A stretch of DNA of 64,000 bases from Plazaster borealis (Eukaryota; Echinodermata; Asteroidea; Forcipulatida; Labidiasteridae). The notes beneath the pieces were generated by a model. The model was given only the letters and a program-made list of their open reading frames with translations. It ran no database searches and was not told where the DNA came from. This document shows positions 48,201 to 56,465 of the stretch, one piece after another. Location of the stretch: the NCBI GenBank assembly GCA_021014325.1, contig CM037476.1, forward strand, positions 15,908,827 through 15,972,826, written 5' to 3'. Position 1 is the stretch's first letter, and every line of letters starts with the position of its first letter. The position numbers and the translations under genes are program-made.

Positions 48201-51200
48201 ACAGGTTAGTTTGATGGTATATATCTACAACTATATAGGATTGAAACAAACAGTGGGTTCCAATTACCAAACGTATACAATCCCCTTAAAGAATAGAAAA
48301 TTCAAAAAAGAGTACATTGGGAACCAGACCAGTTCCAATACTAGTCCTGTGCTGTTTTTGGGTTGCTGTTTTTTCACGGTCGCAGATTCAATTCCAATCA
48401 GGAGACAACTGAGTTCAAATAAGAACTTTTCCTGCTGTTTTTGACTGCCGCGAGTAGATTGGGAACCAGACGAGTTCCAAAACTAGTCCTGTTGCTGTTT
48501 TGGGTGGGTTTTTTTTACTGTCACAGTTTTTGGTGTTTTTTTTTTACTGTCACAGAGTCAATTCCGATCAGGAAACTACTGAGTTCAAATAAGAACTTTT
48601 CCTCTTAATATCTACTGCTGCAGAGTAGGCCTACATGTAGTTAGGAATACAGGAGACTACCGAGTCCAAATAAGAACTTGTCCTGTGCTTTTTTCTTTTA
48701 CTGTCGTGGAGTCAATTCCAATCAGGAGACAAATGAGTTCAAATGAGAACTTTTCCTCTAAATATATATTGCTGCATAGTAGGCCTACTGTACATGTAGT
48801 TAGGAATACAGGAAACTACGGAGTTCACAAAAAAGAAATTGTCCTGCTGTTTTTGACTGCCGTGAGTAGATTAGGAATCGGGTCATTTTAGCATTTGGTC
48901 AGTGACCTCAAAACTGAACAAGTCCACCAGTCCAGTGCTTTCTACATTACGTGTAATATTGAATGATTTTATTCCAAGCTTTTCAGGTTAAAACCTCGTC
49001 CTTAACAAAAACAAAGAAGGGAAGATATAGTTGAAGTTGTGTGGTTTTTATAAAAATATTTTTTGGTCAAGTCAATTTTCTGAAATACATGTAAAGAAAA
49101 CCTGGGGGTTAGTTTAAAAGAATTTCTAGTGATTGGAGCCCTGTAATAATTTTGTGAATGGCGTCATTCCAGTAATGTGTTTTCTAACAAATAAGATTGG
49201 CTTACATGTACATGTAATGGCTGTAACTGCAACTGCTCTAGTTGCTGCTGTAACTGCTGCTGCTGCTGCAGTTGCTGCTGCCACTGCGTCAGATCATGTG
49301 ACTTCATGCTCGCCCCATAACCCGCGCCAAACCCTGGCGTGTCCATATAATCCATTGGCGACCGTCCGTGAAGTCCCATCCCGACATGAACGTTCCCTGC
49401 TGACTGGTACCCTGTGTACGTGCCACCCGGTAGCACGTCGGATTTCACTTGTGACCGGTGTCCCGTCCCGTAACTACTTGGTGACAGTGTCTTCTGCATA
49501 TGGGACGATCCCAATTTATCTTTATCGTAGGCAAGACCGGGCTCCGATGACCACGCGTTCTTTAGGGGTTCCGTATCGGCGTCAAACTGAGTTTGGTTTA
49601 ATGTGGCATCCAGGGAGACAAATCTTTCACGGGGAGCATCCTTGAAGTCATGGCCCGATGGATGCGTTGTGAAATTGATGGAGGAGGGGCGTTCATGGAT
49701 GGTTCTTCGGGGGGAACTCTGGTGGGCTTTTGAGGGGGTGACCTGAGCGACGGGGAGGGTACGAGCTTCGTAGGAAGCGCTGGAAGAACCTGTAGAAAAG
49801 AACGTAGAAAAATCAAACAAATTAGTCCAAGTGTAGTCTTGGTCAGGTAGCGAATCCTGCTTTAAAGTATGACAGGGATCGAAATCTACACTGGACCACA
49901 GGCCCGAGGCCAGTGAATTTAGTGTCAGGCCAGTAAACTCACTACTGGACAAGTCCAGCTGTCTCATGTTTTTAATTGAATGAAAATACCTCACCGTAAG
50001 CAACAACATATTAGAACAATGACACTCAAACCATAACTGATTTAAATCCAGGGCTCGGAATTTACACTGGACCACAGGCTCAAGGCCAGTGAATTTAGTG
50101 TCAGGCCAGTAAACTAACAATGGACAAGTCCAGCTGTCTCATGTTTTTAATTGAATGAAAATACCTCACTGTAAGCAACAACATATTAGAACAATGACAC
50201 TCAAACCATAACTGATTTAAATCCAGGGCTCGGAATTTACACTGGACCACAGGCCCAAGGCCAGTGGTTTTAGTGTCAGGCCAGTAAACTAACAATGGAC
50301 AAGTCCAGCAGTCAAGTTTGTTTTTCAATTTAATAGAAATACCTCACGGCATATAATATCTTTTAATGTAGAGAAATGACGTTCAAAAGTTGACTTTGAA
50401 TTTGATAAATATCTTTCAATTCTGTTGAGTATCCAAGGATACTTTACCCAACAGACAAAATGAGATACATTTTCTCTTAGTGCTTACAATACATATTAAA
50501 CTGTGTGGATTTTGTTTGTCTTCTCATTGTGATTCTGGTCTCGAGAAGACAATTCTGATCCACTAAGTTTTGAGCTAACAAGCCCTGCGGTCTTGTGAAT
50601 TTTCCCATCAAATTTGAGGCCTGTATGGGACTGGTTCTGACAATGGGACCTCGTTTTTGGCTCAGTCCTTTATCACACGGCCACAACCCTGCTAGTTTTA
50701 AACGTCAGTTTAAGACCTCACTTAAAGAAAGTATGGTAAATGTCAAAGACCAGTATCCTCACTTGGTGTATCCCAACATATACATGAAACAACAAACCTG
50801 TGAAAGTTTAGGCTCAATCGGTCGTTGCAATCACCAGAAAAAAAAGTGGGAAAAACCTTAACTAAGTGTTTTCACTGTTTTCAAACATCAAGTTTTTGAC
50901 TCATGAGATCAAAACTAATTGTTTCACTCATTTCTCAAAAACTATAGCATTTAAAGCAAAAATATTTCAAAGGGAGTTTCCCATCATAACCATCTTTATA
51001 CCATGTAAGTTATGTGTGAATCTGTGATTATTTATATTTTTACTCTTACCAATGTTACAAACCCTTTAAAGGCACTGGACACGTTTGGTAATTGTCAAAG
51101 ACCAGTGTTCTTACTTGGTGTATCTCAACATATGCATAAAATAACAAGCCTGTGAAAATTTGGGCTCAATTGGTCATCGAAGTTGCAAGAAAATGATGAA

Positions 51201-52676
51201 AGAAAAAACACCCTTGTTGTACAAATTTGTGTGCTTTCAGATAGGAATAAAACGCTTCAGGCCTGAAGTCTTTTATTTTTTTAGTGAGAAATTACCTCTT
51301 TCTCAAAAAGTACGTTACTTCAGAGGGAGTCCTTTCCTACAATGTTTTATACTATCAACAGCTCTCTGTTGCTCGTTACCAAGTAAATTTTTATGCTGAT
51401 ATATATTTTGAGTAATTACCAAACGTGTACGATGCCTTTAAAGACCTTGACACCTACTTGTTTGTTCCCTTAATAAAGATTGAAGAAGGTTCCTTTAAAA
51501 TAATCCTGTTCAGACTCTGTTTCTATCTTTTGTCTGCCTACTACCTGTCTATCTTCTGTAGGTTTGTTTTGCGTTGGCTTGTTTGTTTTGTTTGGGTCTT
51601 TTGCTTGTTTGTTTGTTGTGTATTTTGTGTATTTGTTTGCTTGTTGTTTTTACTGTCTGCATGTTATGTTGTTGCTTGTTTGTCTCGTGGGGGTGTTCGA
51701 TAAATTTTATCAAAATATTTTGAAATAATGTTTATAGTATTTATATTATTTTTAGTTTTCATGGCTTGTGGAAGACACATCTTTTTGATGACGGTTTTTA
51801 AACTGTTGTACTTCCCTGGACTAATCCTGGTCAAGATGTTTTTAGTGTCCGAAGATTTAAATAAATTAAGAATGAAATATTTCAATGAAATACAAAATAA
51901 TCTGTCACCATGTACAGTGTAGGCACGTACACTTTAAAGTTCAGGAAATGTAGCAAAAGTCTAATTCCATGAATCTGAATAAGGAAATACAAATACATGT
52001 AGCATAAACTACATGTAACTAGAACACAGCATAATTATTGCATTGCCCAGCCCTCTTTCCTGACAATAAATCTACATTGTGTAAAGATAAACAGAAAAGG
52101 GGAATGTACAGTTTTGAGGTCTAAGAATAATTCTCAATCTGTTCAATCTGTTCTGAACAGCTTCAAAGTTATATCACATTATTGGGGTTTTTAAAATAAA
52201 AGTAAATTCATTTCCACCCAGTAATTTTACCATGCAACCAACACAGGGGAAAAAATATTGCTTATGACCAGATGATTCCTTCTTGTCAGGGCAAGGTAGT
52301 TTGTCTTTATTAAAAGGCACCTCTACGAGGTAAAATTAAATTCCTACAAGAAGATTTCAATGGGCATCAAGGCAATGATCATGGGCATGGGGGGGGGGGG
52401 CCTGATTGCCTCCACAGAGTACCAGTCCAGCCATGTTCATTCAAAATATTACTTACATGTAGTGTTAAAATCAAGACCCGAGTCAAGGTAACTGCAGTAA
52501 CTCTCAAAGTCGCTGAGACTGCTATGGCAGCTCAGCGGAGACAAACTCCTCTCTAAGGAACTACAAGATGAGCCGAGATCCTCCAGGGTGAAGGAGGTAG
52601 GGCTAAGGTACTTCCCAGGTAGAGACAACCTCTCAGATGATGTGGACGGATTCTTGTAGCTGTACAAATCTTCCAT
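34770..52676 (-). CDS. CEP85: Centrosomal coiled-coil protein of the CEP85/CEP85L family, 12 coding exons
   Basis: Centrosome/centriole protein; vertebrate CEP85 is reported to act with NEK2 and with STIL in centriole assembly. Coding exons, in transcript order: 52457..52676, 49206..49789, 47099..47247, 44364..44484, 43619..43713, 42425..42515, 41569..41718, 40688..40836, 39367..39517, 37872..38042, 36470..36689, 34770..34942. They sum to 2274 nt and 757 aa, against 762 aa for human CEP85, and all phases agree. Recognition rests on TLNQ in exon 2, LERYMGDLPTAEQ (human LERYLADLPTLED), EGQEPNVSVLL (human QGHDPNLSLLL) and the C-terminal AEDMGNECITQ (human AQDMGENCVTQ). The first ~240 residues are Ser/Pro-rich and low in order; a Gln-rich stretch (~242-265) leads into coiled coil to ~700. 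An in-frame TGA lies 36 nt upstream of the start, which sits in ACCATGG. Orthology to CEP85 versus CEP85L cannot be settled here. Confidence 0.92.
35021..35358 (+). mobile_element. SINE-A, short form, near full length
   Basis: tRNA-Leu-like head GTGGCGTGTCGTGGCCGAGC, GGTGTTGTCAGCAGCAGAGT and GTGGGTTCAAATCCCGGTCA; body CTTGAGCAAGGCACTTAACC; end CTTGTGAGTAAGGCGATATC. In CEP85 intron 11. Same form at 20958..21625 and 41869..42195. Confidence 0.88.
35590..35740 (+). repeat. Dispersed GACTCTGCTAGGGTC repeat
   Basis: Contains GAGGACTCTGCTAGGGTCCA, AACGTCAGACCATTAACTAT and TTGGTTGGTGAGCAGTTTGC; near-identical words at 42877..42985. Possibly a Penelope-like element remnant, on weak grounds. Confidence 0.5.
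36030..36165 (+). mobile_element. tRNA-derived SINE (SINE-B)
   Basis: TAGGTCAGTTGGTAGAGTGC, CGGCATGCTAATCCGTAGGT, CGCAGGTTAAAGACTCATTC, then body TTTTCTTTGTTCACCCCAC. The same head and body occur inverted at 40940..41062. Confidence 0.75.
36166..36382 (+). pseudogene. Non-LTR retrotransposon 3' fragment with intact ORF end
   Basis: Encodes FAAPRLWNSLPTQTRNSNSV then SAFKLALKTHLFP and a TAG stop: the same reverse transcriptase C-terminal signature as at 29350, here in one frame. The 3' UTR ends GGCGCTTTATAAATACAG followed by (TTA)n. It lies directly after a SINE-B copy in CEP85 intron 11. Confidence 0.85.
36470..36689 (-). CDS. CEP85: CEP85 exon 11
   Basis: 220 nt: LAKQSQELYEHNLDVQERNQ through CVAELHGLVQVCTQTAEGQE and PNVSVLLRFR, closely matching the human C-terminal QDLQAVCSIV...DPNLSLLLG block. 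Acceptor CATTCCCCAG, donor GTAAGA. Confidence 0.92.
36703..37117 (-). mobile_element. SINE-A long form, (TAA)n tail and tRNA head
   Basis: From (TAA)n and GAGTTCTTATATAGCGTTTT to the head GAGTCTGGTGTTCTTATCCG and CTCGGCCAAGGAC. Body includes GGTGCTGTGGCGCAATATGC. Starts just beyond the acceptor of CEP85 exon 11. Confidence 0.85.
37146..37400 (+). mobile_element. SINE-A, head-to-head with the preceding copy
   Basis: GTCGTGGCCGAGCGGTTAAG, CTCAAAGCTCTGG, GTGTGGGTTCGAGTCCCTGT, then GTCCTTAAGCAAGACACTTA. The tRNA-Leu-like head has CAA in the anticodon position. Opposite in orientation to 36703..37117, so the two can pair. Confidence 0.85.
37505..37692. mobile_element. Short TIR element
   Basis: ATAGACCTTATGCATCAACG and ATGTGCATAAGGTCTAT are inverted ends 185 bp apart. 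In CEP85 intron 10. Confidence 0.75.
37872..38042 (-). CDS. CEP85: CEP85 exon 10
   Basis: 57 codons, MVESKHRQLKTQQSRHQK onward to MKDSMTS, aligned with the human VEKQQQKMDQLRSQ heptads. Acceptor TTCATCAG, donor GTAAGA; phase 0 on both sides, so skipping would keep the frame. Confidence 0.9.
38298..38695 (-). mobile_element. SINE-A long form with (TAA)n tail
   Basis: A (TAA)n run, then CTAGTTCTTATATAGCGCAC, CTTTCTCAGCTCCCTGGGGA, GGTACCCATTTATACCCCTG, GACCGGGATTCAAACCCACA and the head CTCTAAACCACTTGGCAAC. In CEP85 intron 9. Confidence 0.92.
38885..39282 (+). mobile_element. SINE-A long form, inverted partner of 38298..38695
   Basis: ACCGAGCGGTTTAGAGCATT, GGTATGGGTTCGAGTCCCGG, CAGGGGTATAAATGGGTACC, then AAGAACTAGTTATTATT and a long (TTA)n tail. 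Almost mirror-symmetrical to the previous element, with ~190 bp between them. Confidence 0.92.
39367..39517 (-). CDS. CEP85: CEP85 exon 9
   Basis: 151 nt: LKSEAARLQSVLGAPKDADP, TTLKLFSRTAMEELVHERDE, AKAEVEKLKK. Acceptor CATGACAG, donor GTAAGT, phase 0. Confidence 0.88.
39610..40212. mobile_element. TIR element, ~600 bp, in CEP85 intron 8
   Basis: 31-bp ends: CATATCGTCACTGACGCCAC plus GAAGTAGCACA on the left, mirrored by TGTGCTACTTC plus ATGGCGTCGGTGACGATATG on the right, with few mismatches. Internal GCTACTTTGTGACG and TTTTCACAAAGTAGCAC words repeat the terminal theme. No ORF of note. Confidence 0.85.
40214..40530. mobile_element. Second TIR element abutting the previous one
   Basis: Left CACTGTTTTCACAAAAAGAC ACT mirrors right AGTGTCTGTTCGTAAAAAC. 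Interior CAGCGCGGCGTGTACAAACC AATG is shared with the element at 45551..46228. Confidence 0.65.
40688..40836 (-). CDS. CEP85: CEP85 exon 8
   Basis: 149 nt: NLCEKEKLLKERISQLETSL, ADSRNAVRNRDIIVTKLEGQ, EGDLRIELD. An in-frame TGA 24 nt upstream limits the acceptor to ATCAAG at this edge. Donor GTACAT, phase 2. Confidence 0.82.
40940..41062 (-). mobile_element. SINE-B with near-complete tRNA fold
   Basis: The minus strand reads GTCTAGATAGCTCAGTTGGT, AGAGCGCCAGCACGTTAATC, CGGAGGTCGCAGGATCAAGT, CCCGCTCTAGTC. The acceptor arms pair at six of seven positions, the D-arm is perfect, anticodon position GTT; mismatches in the anticodon and T stems plus the SINE body make it a pseudo-tRNA. Confidence 0.75.
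41270..41480 (-). mobile_element. SINE-A related copy
   Basis: CCTGGACAGGAGGCCAGTCC, CGGTACCCATTTGTACCCCT, GTGCCTTGCTCAAGGACACA, then head CTTGAGTCCGGTGCTCTTAA CCGCTCGGC. In CEP85 intron 7, just before exon 7. Confidence 0.8.
41569..41718 (-). CDS. CEP85: CEP85 exon 7 (3' edge uncertain)
   Basis: Acceptor TGTTGCAG is clear. Encodes MMQKEESGEDTKLKYTRM through LERYMGDLPTAEQHLKNTE. The best-fitting donor here is GTTATA, which is weak. A second in-frame option, GTCTAA with the exon edge at 41548, would add seven residues. The shorter form is preferred for total length and human alignment. Confidence 0.75.
41869..42195 (+). mobile_element. SINE-A short form
   Basis: GGCGTGTCATGGCCGAGCAG, CCCAAGCTCTGGTGTTGTCA, GGCACTTAACCATAATTGCT, GGGTAACCCTGTTTCAGCC. 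Lacks the GTTCGAATCCC stretch found in other copies. In CEP85 intron 6. Confidence 0.85.
42425..42515 (-). CDS. CEP85: CEP85 exon 6
   Basis: 91 nt: ETEYEHGQLKKALKETCESK then SRELKELEKK, coiled coil. Acceptor TTTTACAG, donor GTAAGA, leaving phase 0. Confidence 0.88.
42650..42990 (+). repeat. Two hammerhead-like GAAAC repeats around a short CCCTAA run
   Basis: GAGAAAGACCCTGCCAGGGT plus CGAAACGTC at 42659 and GAGAAAGACTCTGCTAGGGT plus CAAAACATC near 42877. Between them lies ACCTAACCCTAACCCTAAAC, two to three telomere-type CCCTAA units. Confidence 0.55.
43162..43475 (+). mobile_element. Family K element
   Basis: GGCTCGAATTTGGAGAGAAA, ACAAGACCACAGGGCTTGTA ... ATCCAGTGTAAATTTCTAGC CCTGC. In CEP85 intron 5. 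Confidence 0.7.
43619..43713 (-). CDS. CEP85: CEP85 exon 5
   Basis: 95 nt: EYQYENASLKAQLAEQSSIK then AAELEMLHKKLG, matching the human LQRENTFLRAQFAQK heptads. Acceptor TTGTCAG, donor GTGAGT. Confidence 0.9.
44364..44484 (-). CDS. CEP85: CEP85 exon 4
   Basis: 121 nt: QKLELAHSKEQLRQKQTQER followed by HMMYTRVHEDKGDFLLMKVQ, heptad-rich. Acceptor TTTTTTAG, donor GTAAGA. Confidence 0.88.
44577..44808 (-). mobile_element. tRNA-derived SINE (SINE-C)
   Basis: The minus strand has GGTGGTCTGGTTGGTAAGAC, ATCTGCTCTAGAATGACAAA and GGTCGTGGGTTCGAATCCCA. The lower-coordinate part is the body (TTTACCCATACACGGATGTG). Another copy lies at 61329..61590. Confidence 0.8.
44808..45022. repeat. Inverted repeat made of two SINE-C bodies
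   Basis: TTAAATTTGCATCACGGATA ... GGTTTTACCCTTACACC is mirrored by GGTGTAAGGGTAAAACCAAA ... CTGATGCAAATTTAA. Both arms match the SINE-C 3' body. Confidence 0.85.
45371..46308. mobile_element. Family F element interrupted by another TIR element
   Basis: Outer ends GCAGGGTTCTCCCCATGC and CCTGGGGAGAACCCTGC. Aligned with 18626..18917, the match runs to AAGTAAAAAAACAG and resumes at GCGTGCTTCGGCCAAACATC. In CEP85 intron 3. Confidence 0.88.
45551..46228. mobile_element. Inner TIR element, ~675 bp, inserted in family F
   Basis: Ends CGTACCACGAACCGACCTA and TAGGTCGTATCGTGGTACG, flanked on both sides by AATTC, a likely target duplication. Interior has repeated AGGTCACTTTGTGAAA and CGCCGTGTACAAACCAATG words. 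Confidence 0.85.
46373..46743 (+). mobile_element. Family K element
   Basis: CAGGGCTTGAATTTGGGGGG ... GATCCAGTGTAAAATTCGAG CCCTGC. In CEP85 intron 3. Confidence 0.75.
47099..47247 (-). CDS. CEP85: CEP85 exon 3
   Basis: 49 codons plus two bases: SVQPSYPYSATYPSMG, then LEGVIRAKEGLLDEKNLIIE, the counterpart of human NSNEHLLKEKELLIDKQ. Acceptor TCCCTCAG, donor GTTAGT. Confidence 0.9.
47523..47898 (+). mobile_element. Family A MITE, copy 4
   Basis: CTTAAAGGCACTGAACGCGT to CGTGTACGATACCTTTAAAG. Its end abuts the family C element and the two share TTTAAA. In CEP85 intron 2. Confidence 0.88.
47893..48291 (+). mobile_element. Family C MITE
   Basis: TTTAAAGGGTCTGTATATGT to CAAACGTATACAATCCCCTTAAA; interior AGTACAGCAGCTTTGGATAG and CAGTAACGTTTCTCAAATTG. 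Second copy at 62914..63310. Confidence 0.88.
48305..48900. repeat. Diverged tandem of AAATAAGAACTTTTCCT units
   Basis: Blocks pair TCAATTCCAATCAGGAGACA with GAGTTCAAATAAGAACTTTT and TAGTAGGCCTAC-like words, about five times. Single diverged units recur at 58800..58900 and 62085..62165. Confidence 0.7.
49206..49789 (-). CDS. CEP85: CEP85 exon 2 (large, Gln-rich end)
   Basis: 584 nt. Low-complexity Ser/Pro region, a conserved SLDATLNQTQ segment (human STLNQ), then QWQQQLQQQQQLQQQLEQL leading into the coiled coil. Acceptor TTCTACAG, donor GTAAGC. Confidence 0.9.
49878..50626 (-). mobile_element. Family K element with one end triplicated
   Basis: The terminal block ACACTGGACCACAGGC ... CAGGCCAGTAAACT ... 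GACAAGTCCAGCTGTCTCAT occurs three times at 175-176-bp spacing (49891, 50067, 50242). The other end (AACAAGCCCTGCGGTCTTGT) is single. In CEP85 intron 1. Confidence 0.82.
50617..50730 (+). pseudogene. Degraded LINE reverse transcriptase tail
   Basis: Encodes MGPRFWLSPLSHGHNPASFK followed by RQFKTSLKES, a weak match to the R-L-W-N-x-L-P ... S-F-K-x-x-L-K-T-x-L signature seen intact at 36166. Confidence 0.5.
50725..51068 (+). mobile_element. Family B MITE
   Basis: Interior TGTATCCCAACATATACATG, GTGAAAGTTTAGGCTCAATC and the end CAATGTTACAAACCCTTTAAA; abuts a family A element. Confidence 0.8.
51063..51443 (+). mobile_element. Family A MITE, copy 5
   Basis: CTTTAAAGGCACTGGACACG to AACGTGTACGATGCCTTTAA. 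Its left end shares TTTAAA with the family B copy. Confidence 0.88.
52457..52676 (-). CDS. CEP85: CEP85 exon 1 (start codon)
   Basis: 73 codons plus one base, MEDLYSYKNPSTSSERLSL onward, very Ser-rich with SP/LSPLS motifs. The Kozak context ACCATGG and an upstream in-frame TGA support the start. Donor GTAAGT. Confidence 0.85.
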
Positions 52677-55600
52677 GGTAACGCAGATAATGCGATGCTC
52701 CTTTTGAAATCAGGTTTCAAATAAAACCAAATTGAAATCAAGGTTGTTTTGTTTTTCTTTTGCTGGGAATGACAGCAACACAAAACCATGGAGGGGCCGG
52801 TTCTCTCAAAGACAATTTATGTTTTTTGTTTATGGCTGTGGTTACCAAAAAAGGTTCATGTGAAATCACCTTTCAGATGTTCAATCACTTTCCCGAAGAC
52901 AAGAAAACACTTGAAGATAATATTCCGATTTTGCTTGAAGACAATGAAATTGAGTCGTCCACAAACACCGTTGTTAATTAGGAAAGCCTTGCGAAAAAAG
53001 TTCCACGAGAAACAAATAGAATGACAGGGATGACTTTGCAATATGATGTTAACCGGCCGCTGGGAAAACGCACAGTGTCAAGAGAGTTGATGAACCAAGA
53101 TGAAGTACAGTACAAGATGACAGCGAGAGATTATGTCAGAATCAATTATCCAACCTCAGGAAGAACAATTAAAGACTGACAGGTTTGCGCTTAACTCGAT
53201 TAATACCATTTAGGAGCATATACTTGTCAAACGAGAACAGGTAGAATGTACGAGAACAGGTAGAATGTACGACGACAGGGCCTTCAGGTCAAGAGAAATT
53301 GAAACAAATTTCCAGTTCACTTTATTTGACCAACTTGTATGAACGGTGATGGCACACAGTGTATTTCCAGCGCTGCTTGTGCAGAGTAGAGAGTCATGCT
53401 TCCAAGTTACAATCAGTAAAAAAGAACAGGTGCTGACAAAATATCTCCACTTTCTAGCAGTAGAACATTGCGTTTTGACAGAACCCTTGGAAGTACAAAC
53501 TACAAAAATGAAAGCTTGACAAGGGAAAGAGTGTCTGTATTTGTGCCGGCCAAAACAAAGGTTTTACACTGCTGGATTGTAACACTCCATTCCAATCAGG
53601 AACAGCGCTCGTGAAAAATAATATCCGGTCCACTCAGAAAGTCCAGTGCACTCCAGTTGAACGCCAGCTGAGGTTTGTTCATGACACGTCAAACACACAG
53701 GACATAGCCAAGTGTGATAGGATTTCCTGCTTTCGGCTCTGGAAAGAGCTGTTGACTAATAACTCCTACCCACACCACGCTACCACTGGATGGATGGCTG
53801 GATTACGCTATTAAATATATAATGTGGCAAAGCTATTAGCACTGTGCTCTGAGCTGGGGGGGATTCAGGGTTCGGCTTAGCAGGTGGGATTATCTGATGA
53901 ACAAATGGATTACAAGATGAAACTGATGATCTCCCAGGGTACTTTTGAAAAAGTAAAAAGGCTGTGAGGTTGATGATCTGTGGGTCCTTCAATCAGCGTT
54001 ACATTACATCCTTTATACTCTTGAAATAAAAATGGTTGTATCTTTTTCTCATTATTCTTTGTTACACTGAAACGTCAGAACTTTTGTTCCTTTGTTCAAA
54101 AGGTATCTCACTGGTCTGATTACACAGATTAGTAACTTTGGATGTTATTCAATCGCAGGGTTTTAGTCAATAAAAATCCTGGTTTAATTTGCAGAGGTGA
54201 AGTGCATTGTGTATATGTCGATATATCATTTAAAAAAAAACCTTTGGAAGACAACTTGCAGCAGACTTTTATGTAAACTGGGAATGATCACCCATACAAA
54301 AGTTGATGAGTTGTAAACTTTGATTCCAGTTTATGAAAGAAAGCCACATCACAACGAACGCCGTACAACAGTAAAATCAACACATTCCATTGTTGAGGTT
54401 GTTGAGCTTAATCAAGATCGAGCCTCGCTGAAGTCTCAAAATCTTTGTCCTGCTCTTCGAAGACTCAAGGCTCCTCACAAAGACCGGCGACTTTTTATCA
54501 GATTCTGCCACTCTATGTCCATTGATAAATGATATGTTAATCTCCATGCAGCGTTAATATTAATGACTGTTGGTTTCTTCGCCACACATCAATGGGTAAT
54601 TAATCATACCTCATGTAGTTATGAAAACAAACAGCTGTAAACAGAGGCTTCACAGTCATCCAAAGACAACCCAAAACATCTGGACAAACAGCTACAACAC
54701 CAACCACAGATCTTCTACTGTTTAAACCTTCAGGATGTACCGATCAACCGTCCATGGAGCATATTTTCTTCCAACATGAATGCTATGTTTTGTCTTTGAA
54801 GTGGCACTCACATCTGGAAAAACCAGACCATATTTGTCCAGCAATTTTCACAGACCCACACTTGATGAAGGCAAGCATAAATTGAACAGTCAAACTTTTA
54901 CATGTGCAAGCAAATTGATTTATTCCTCCACCAGGAAATACTGAGGAATGCTGTTTTGTTCATTAAAGAGTAGCGCTCACATTGGATAACTGCACAACAA
55001 ATTTTCTTGAGTCATTTCCAAAGACAATCTCACATTCACGTTTGAAGGCAAACATAAATTAAACTGTGAAACGTTCATGCACGATCAAGTTGAATGGCAA
55101 ACATAAACCGAACTTTCCAGGCAGCACCACTTGTGTTTCCATCCAACAGAAATGTTACTAGTGGTTGTAGAAAACCTGAAATAGTTAGTAGCCTGTATTT
55201 TTTTCCCAAGCAATTTTCCAAAGACTAGCTCACTCTTCAGGCTTGTTAAAACAATCTGCCAGGCATTGATAGTGCAGGCTGGTGTATATTTATCCAACAT
55301 GAATGTTTATCGTTATGCTTTGAACAGGTAGTGTCCACATCAAAGAAACTCGAAACACACTTTCTTGAACACAATCTTCTAATAATAGACACTCCTTTGA
55401 GATGCAAAGTTTTCCCACATGTTCCACTATGGGAAATTGTAATGTTGGTGAACAGTTCACAATCTTGTGTAAAGGAACACACTAATCGTAACGTACGCTA
55501 TCTCCACGGACATACACTGCAGTGAACATCCTCATCCAGAGAAAGTGAAACCCGAGACTTCCTCCTCCGTTGATAGAGTTACTGTATTTCATTTCAATCA

Positions 55601-55910
55601 GTTTTCATGTCACTGTGTATTTGCGTTTTTGTTGAGGTATGACTGGCGACGGCTCCCTTGAATCCAGAGTTGGTGTAGAAATCAAGACATGTTTATTGTC
55701 AAGAGACAAACACAGAATTGAAGTCTACTACTTCTGTTTCCTTTTAGCATTGTGTGACGGAGAACCGAGACGTATCTTTTACTGAGATCCTAGACAGTTT
55801 TTGTTGTTGAAAGTCGCGTTCAAGTTTGCTGTGCTGCATCTGTTATTAGTTCCACTGGTAGAGGGTTGCGAATTTTCCCATAAAGCAATAAAGTTGAAGT
55901 CATCAAAACA
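52677..55910. other. Upstream of CEP85; no gene recognised
   Basis: The low end should contain the CEP85 5' UTR and promoter, possibly a non-coding first exon. I see no conserved coding segment and few obvious repeats on either strand, so this is the most unique-looking non-coding stretch of the window. Confidence 0.55.
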
Positions 55911-55911
55911 T

Positions 55912-56465
55912 GAAAGATCAGGCTGGGAAATACAACTTCATACTTGAAAGATCAAACTTCAAACTTGACACATCAACTCTAAACCTGAAGTTCAACTTCA
56001 AACTTTACATATCAACTCTAAATTTGAAGTACAACTTCAAAGTTTACATATCAAATCAAAACTTGAATGTTCAACTTCAAACTTGAATGATCAAACTTAG
56101 TGTTCACTCCAGAAACTTGGAAGGAAATTCAACTTCAATCTTTACAGATCAACTCCAGAAATTTGGAAGTTCAACTTCAAAATTAGACAGATCAACTTCA
56201 TACCTACTTTACAGACCAAACTTTAGAGAACGTTAATTTGGAAGTTCCACCTTAAACTTGACAGACCAACTCAAAACTTGAAAGATAACCTTGAAATATT
56301 AACTCCCAACTTCACAGATCAAAACTTGAAATGTGAACTCCCAACTTCACAGATCAAACTTGAAAATTCTTCTCCAAACTTGAAAAATCAACTCTTGAAA
56401 TATCAAACTTAAAGATCAACTCCAATGTCTGAAAGATATCTCCAAACTCGAACACAATCAACTTG
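55912..56465. repeat. Degenerate short tandem of AACTTGAA / GATCAACTTC words
   Basis: Roughly 20-30-bp units such as CAACTTCAAACTTGACACAT CAACTC, strongly diverged over 550 bp. ACTTGAA and ACTTCAA words alternate. Confidence 0.75.

Noticed and set aside
49133..49645. 170-codon plus-strand open frame
   Set aside because: It is the antisense of CEP85 exon 2; the minus strand has homology, splice sites and phase agreement.
2340..52400. Many poly-G/poly-C runs of ten or more (for example 2345, 4897, 16364, 18458, 18706, 26369, 52389)
   Set aside because: Conspicuous, but they fit ordinary homopolymer expansion or sequencing-length uncertainty; no shared flank was found.
52760..53024. Open frames of 73-78 codons upstream of CEP85
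   Set aside because: Overlapping frames with no conserved motif; more likely 5' flank or UTR.
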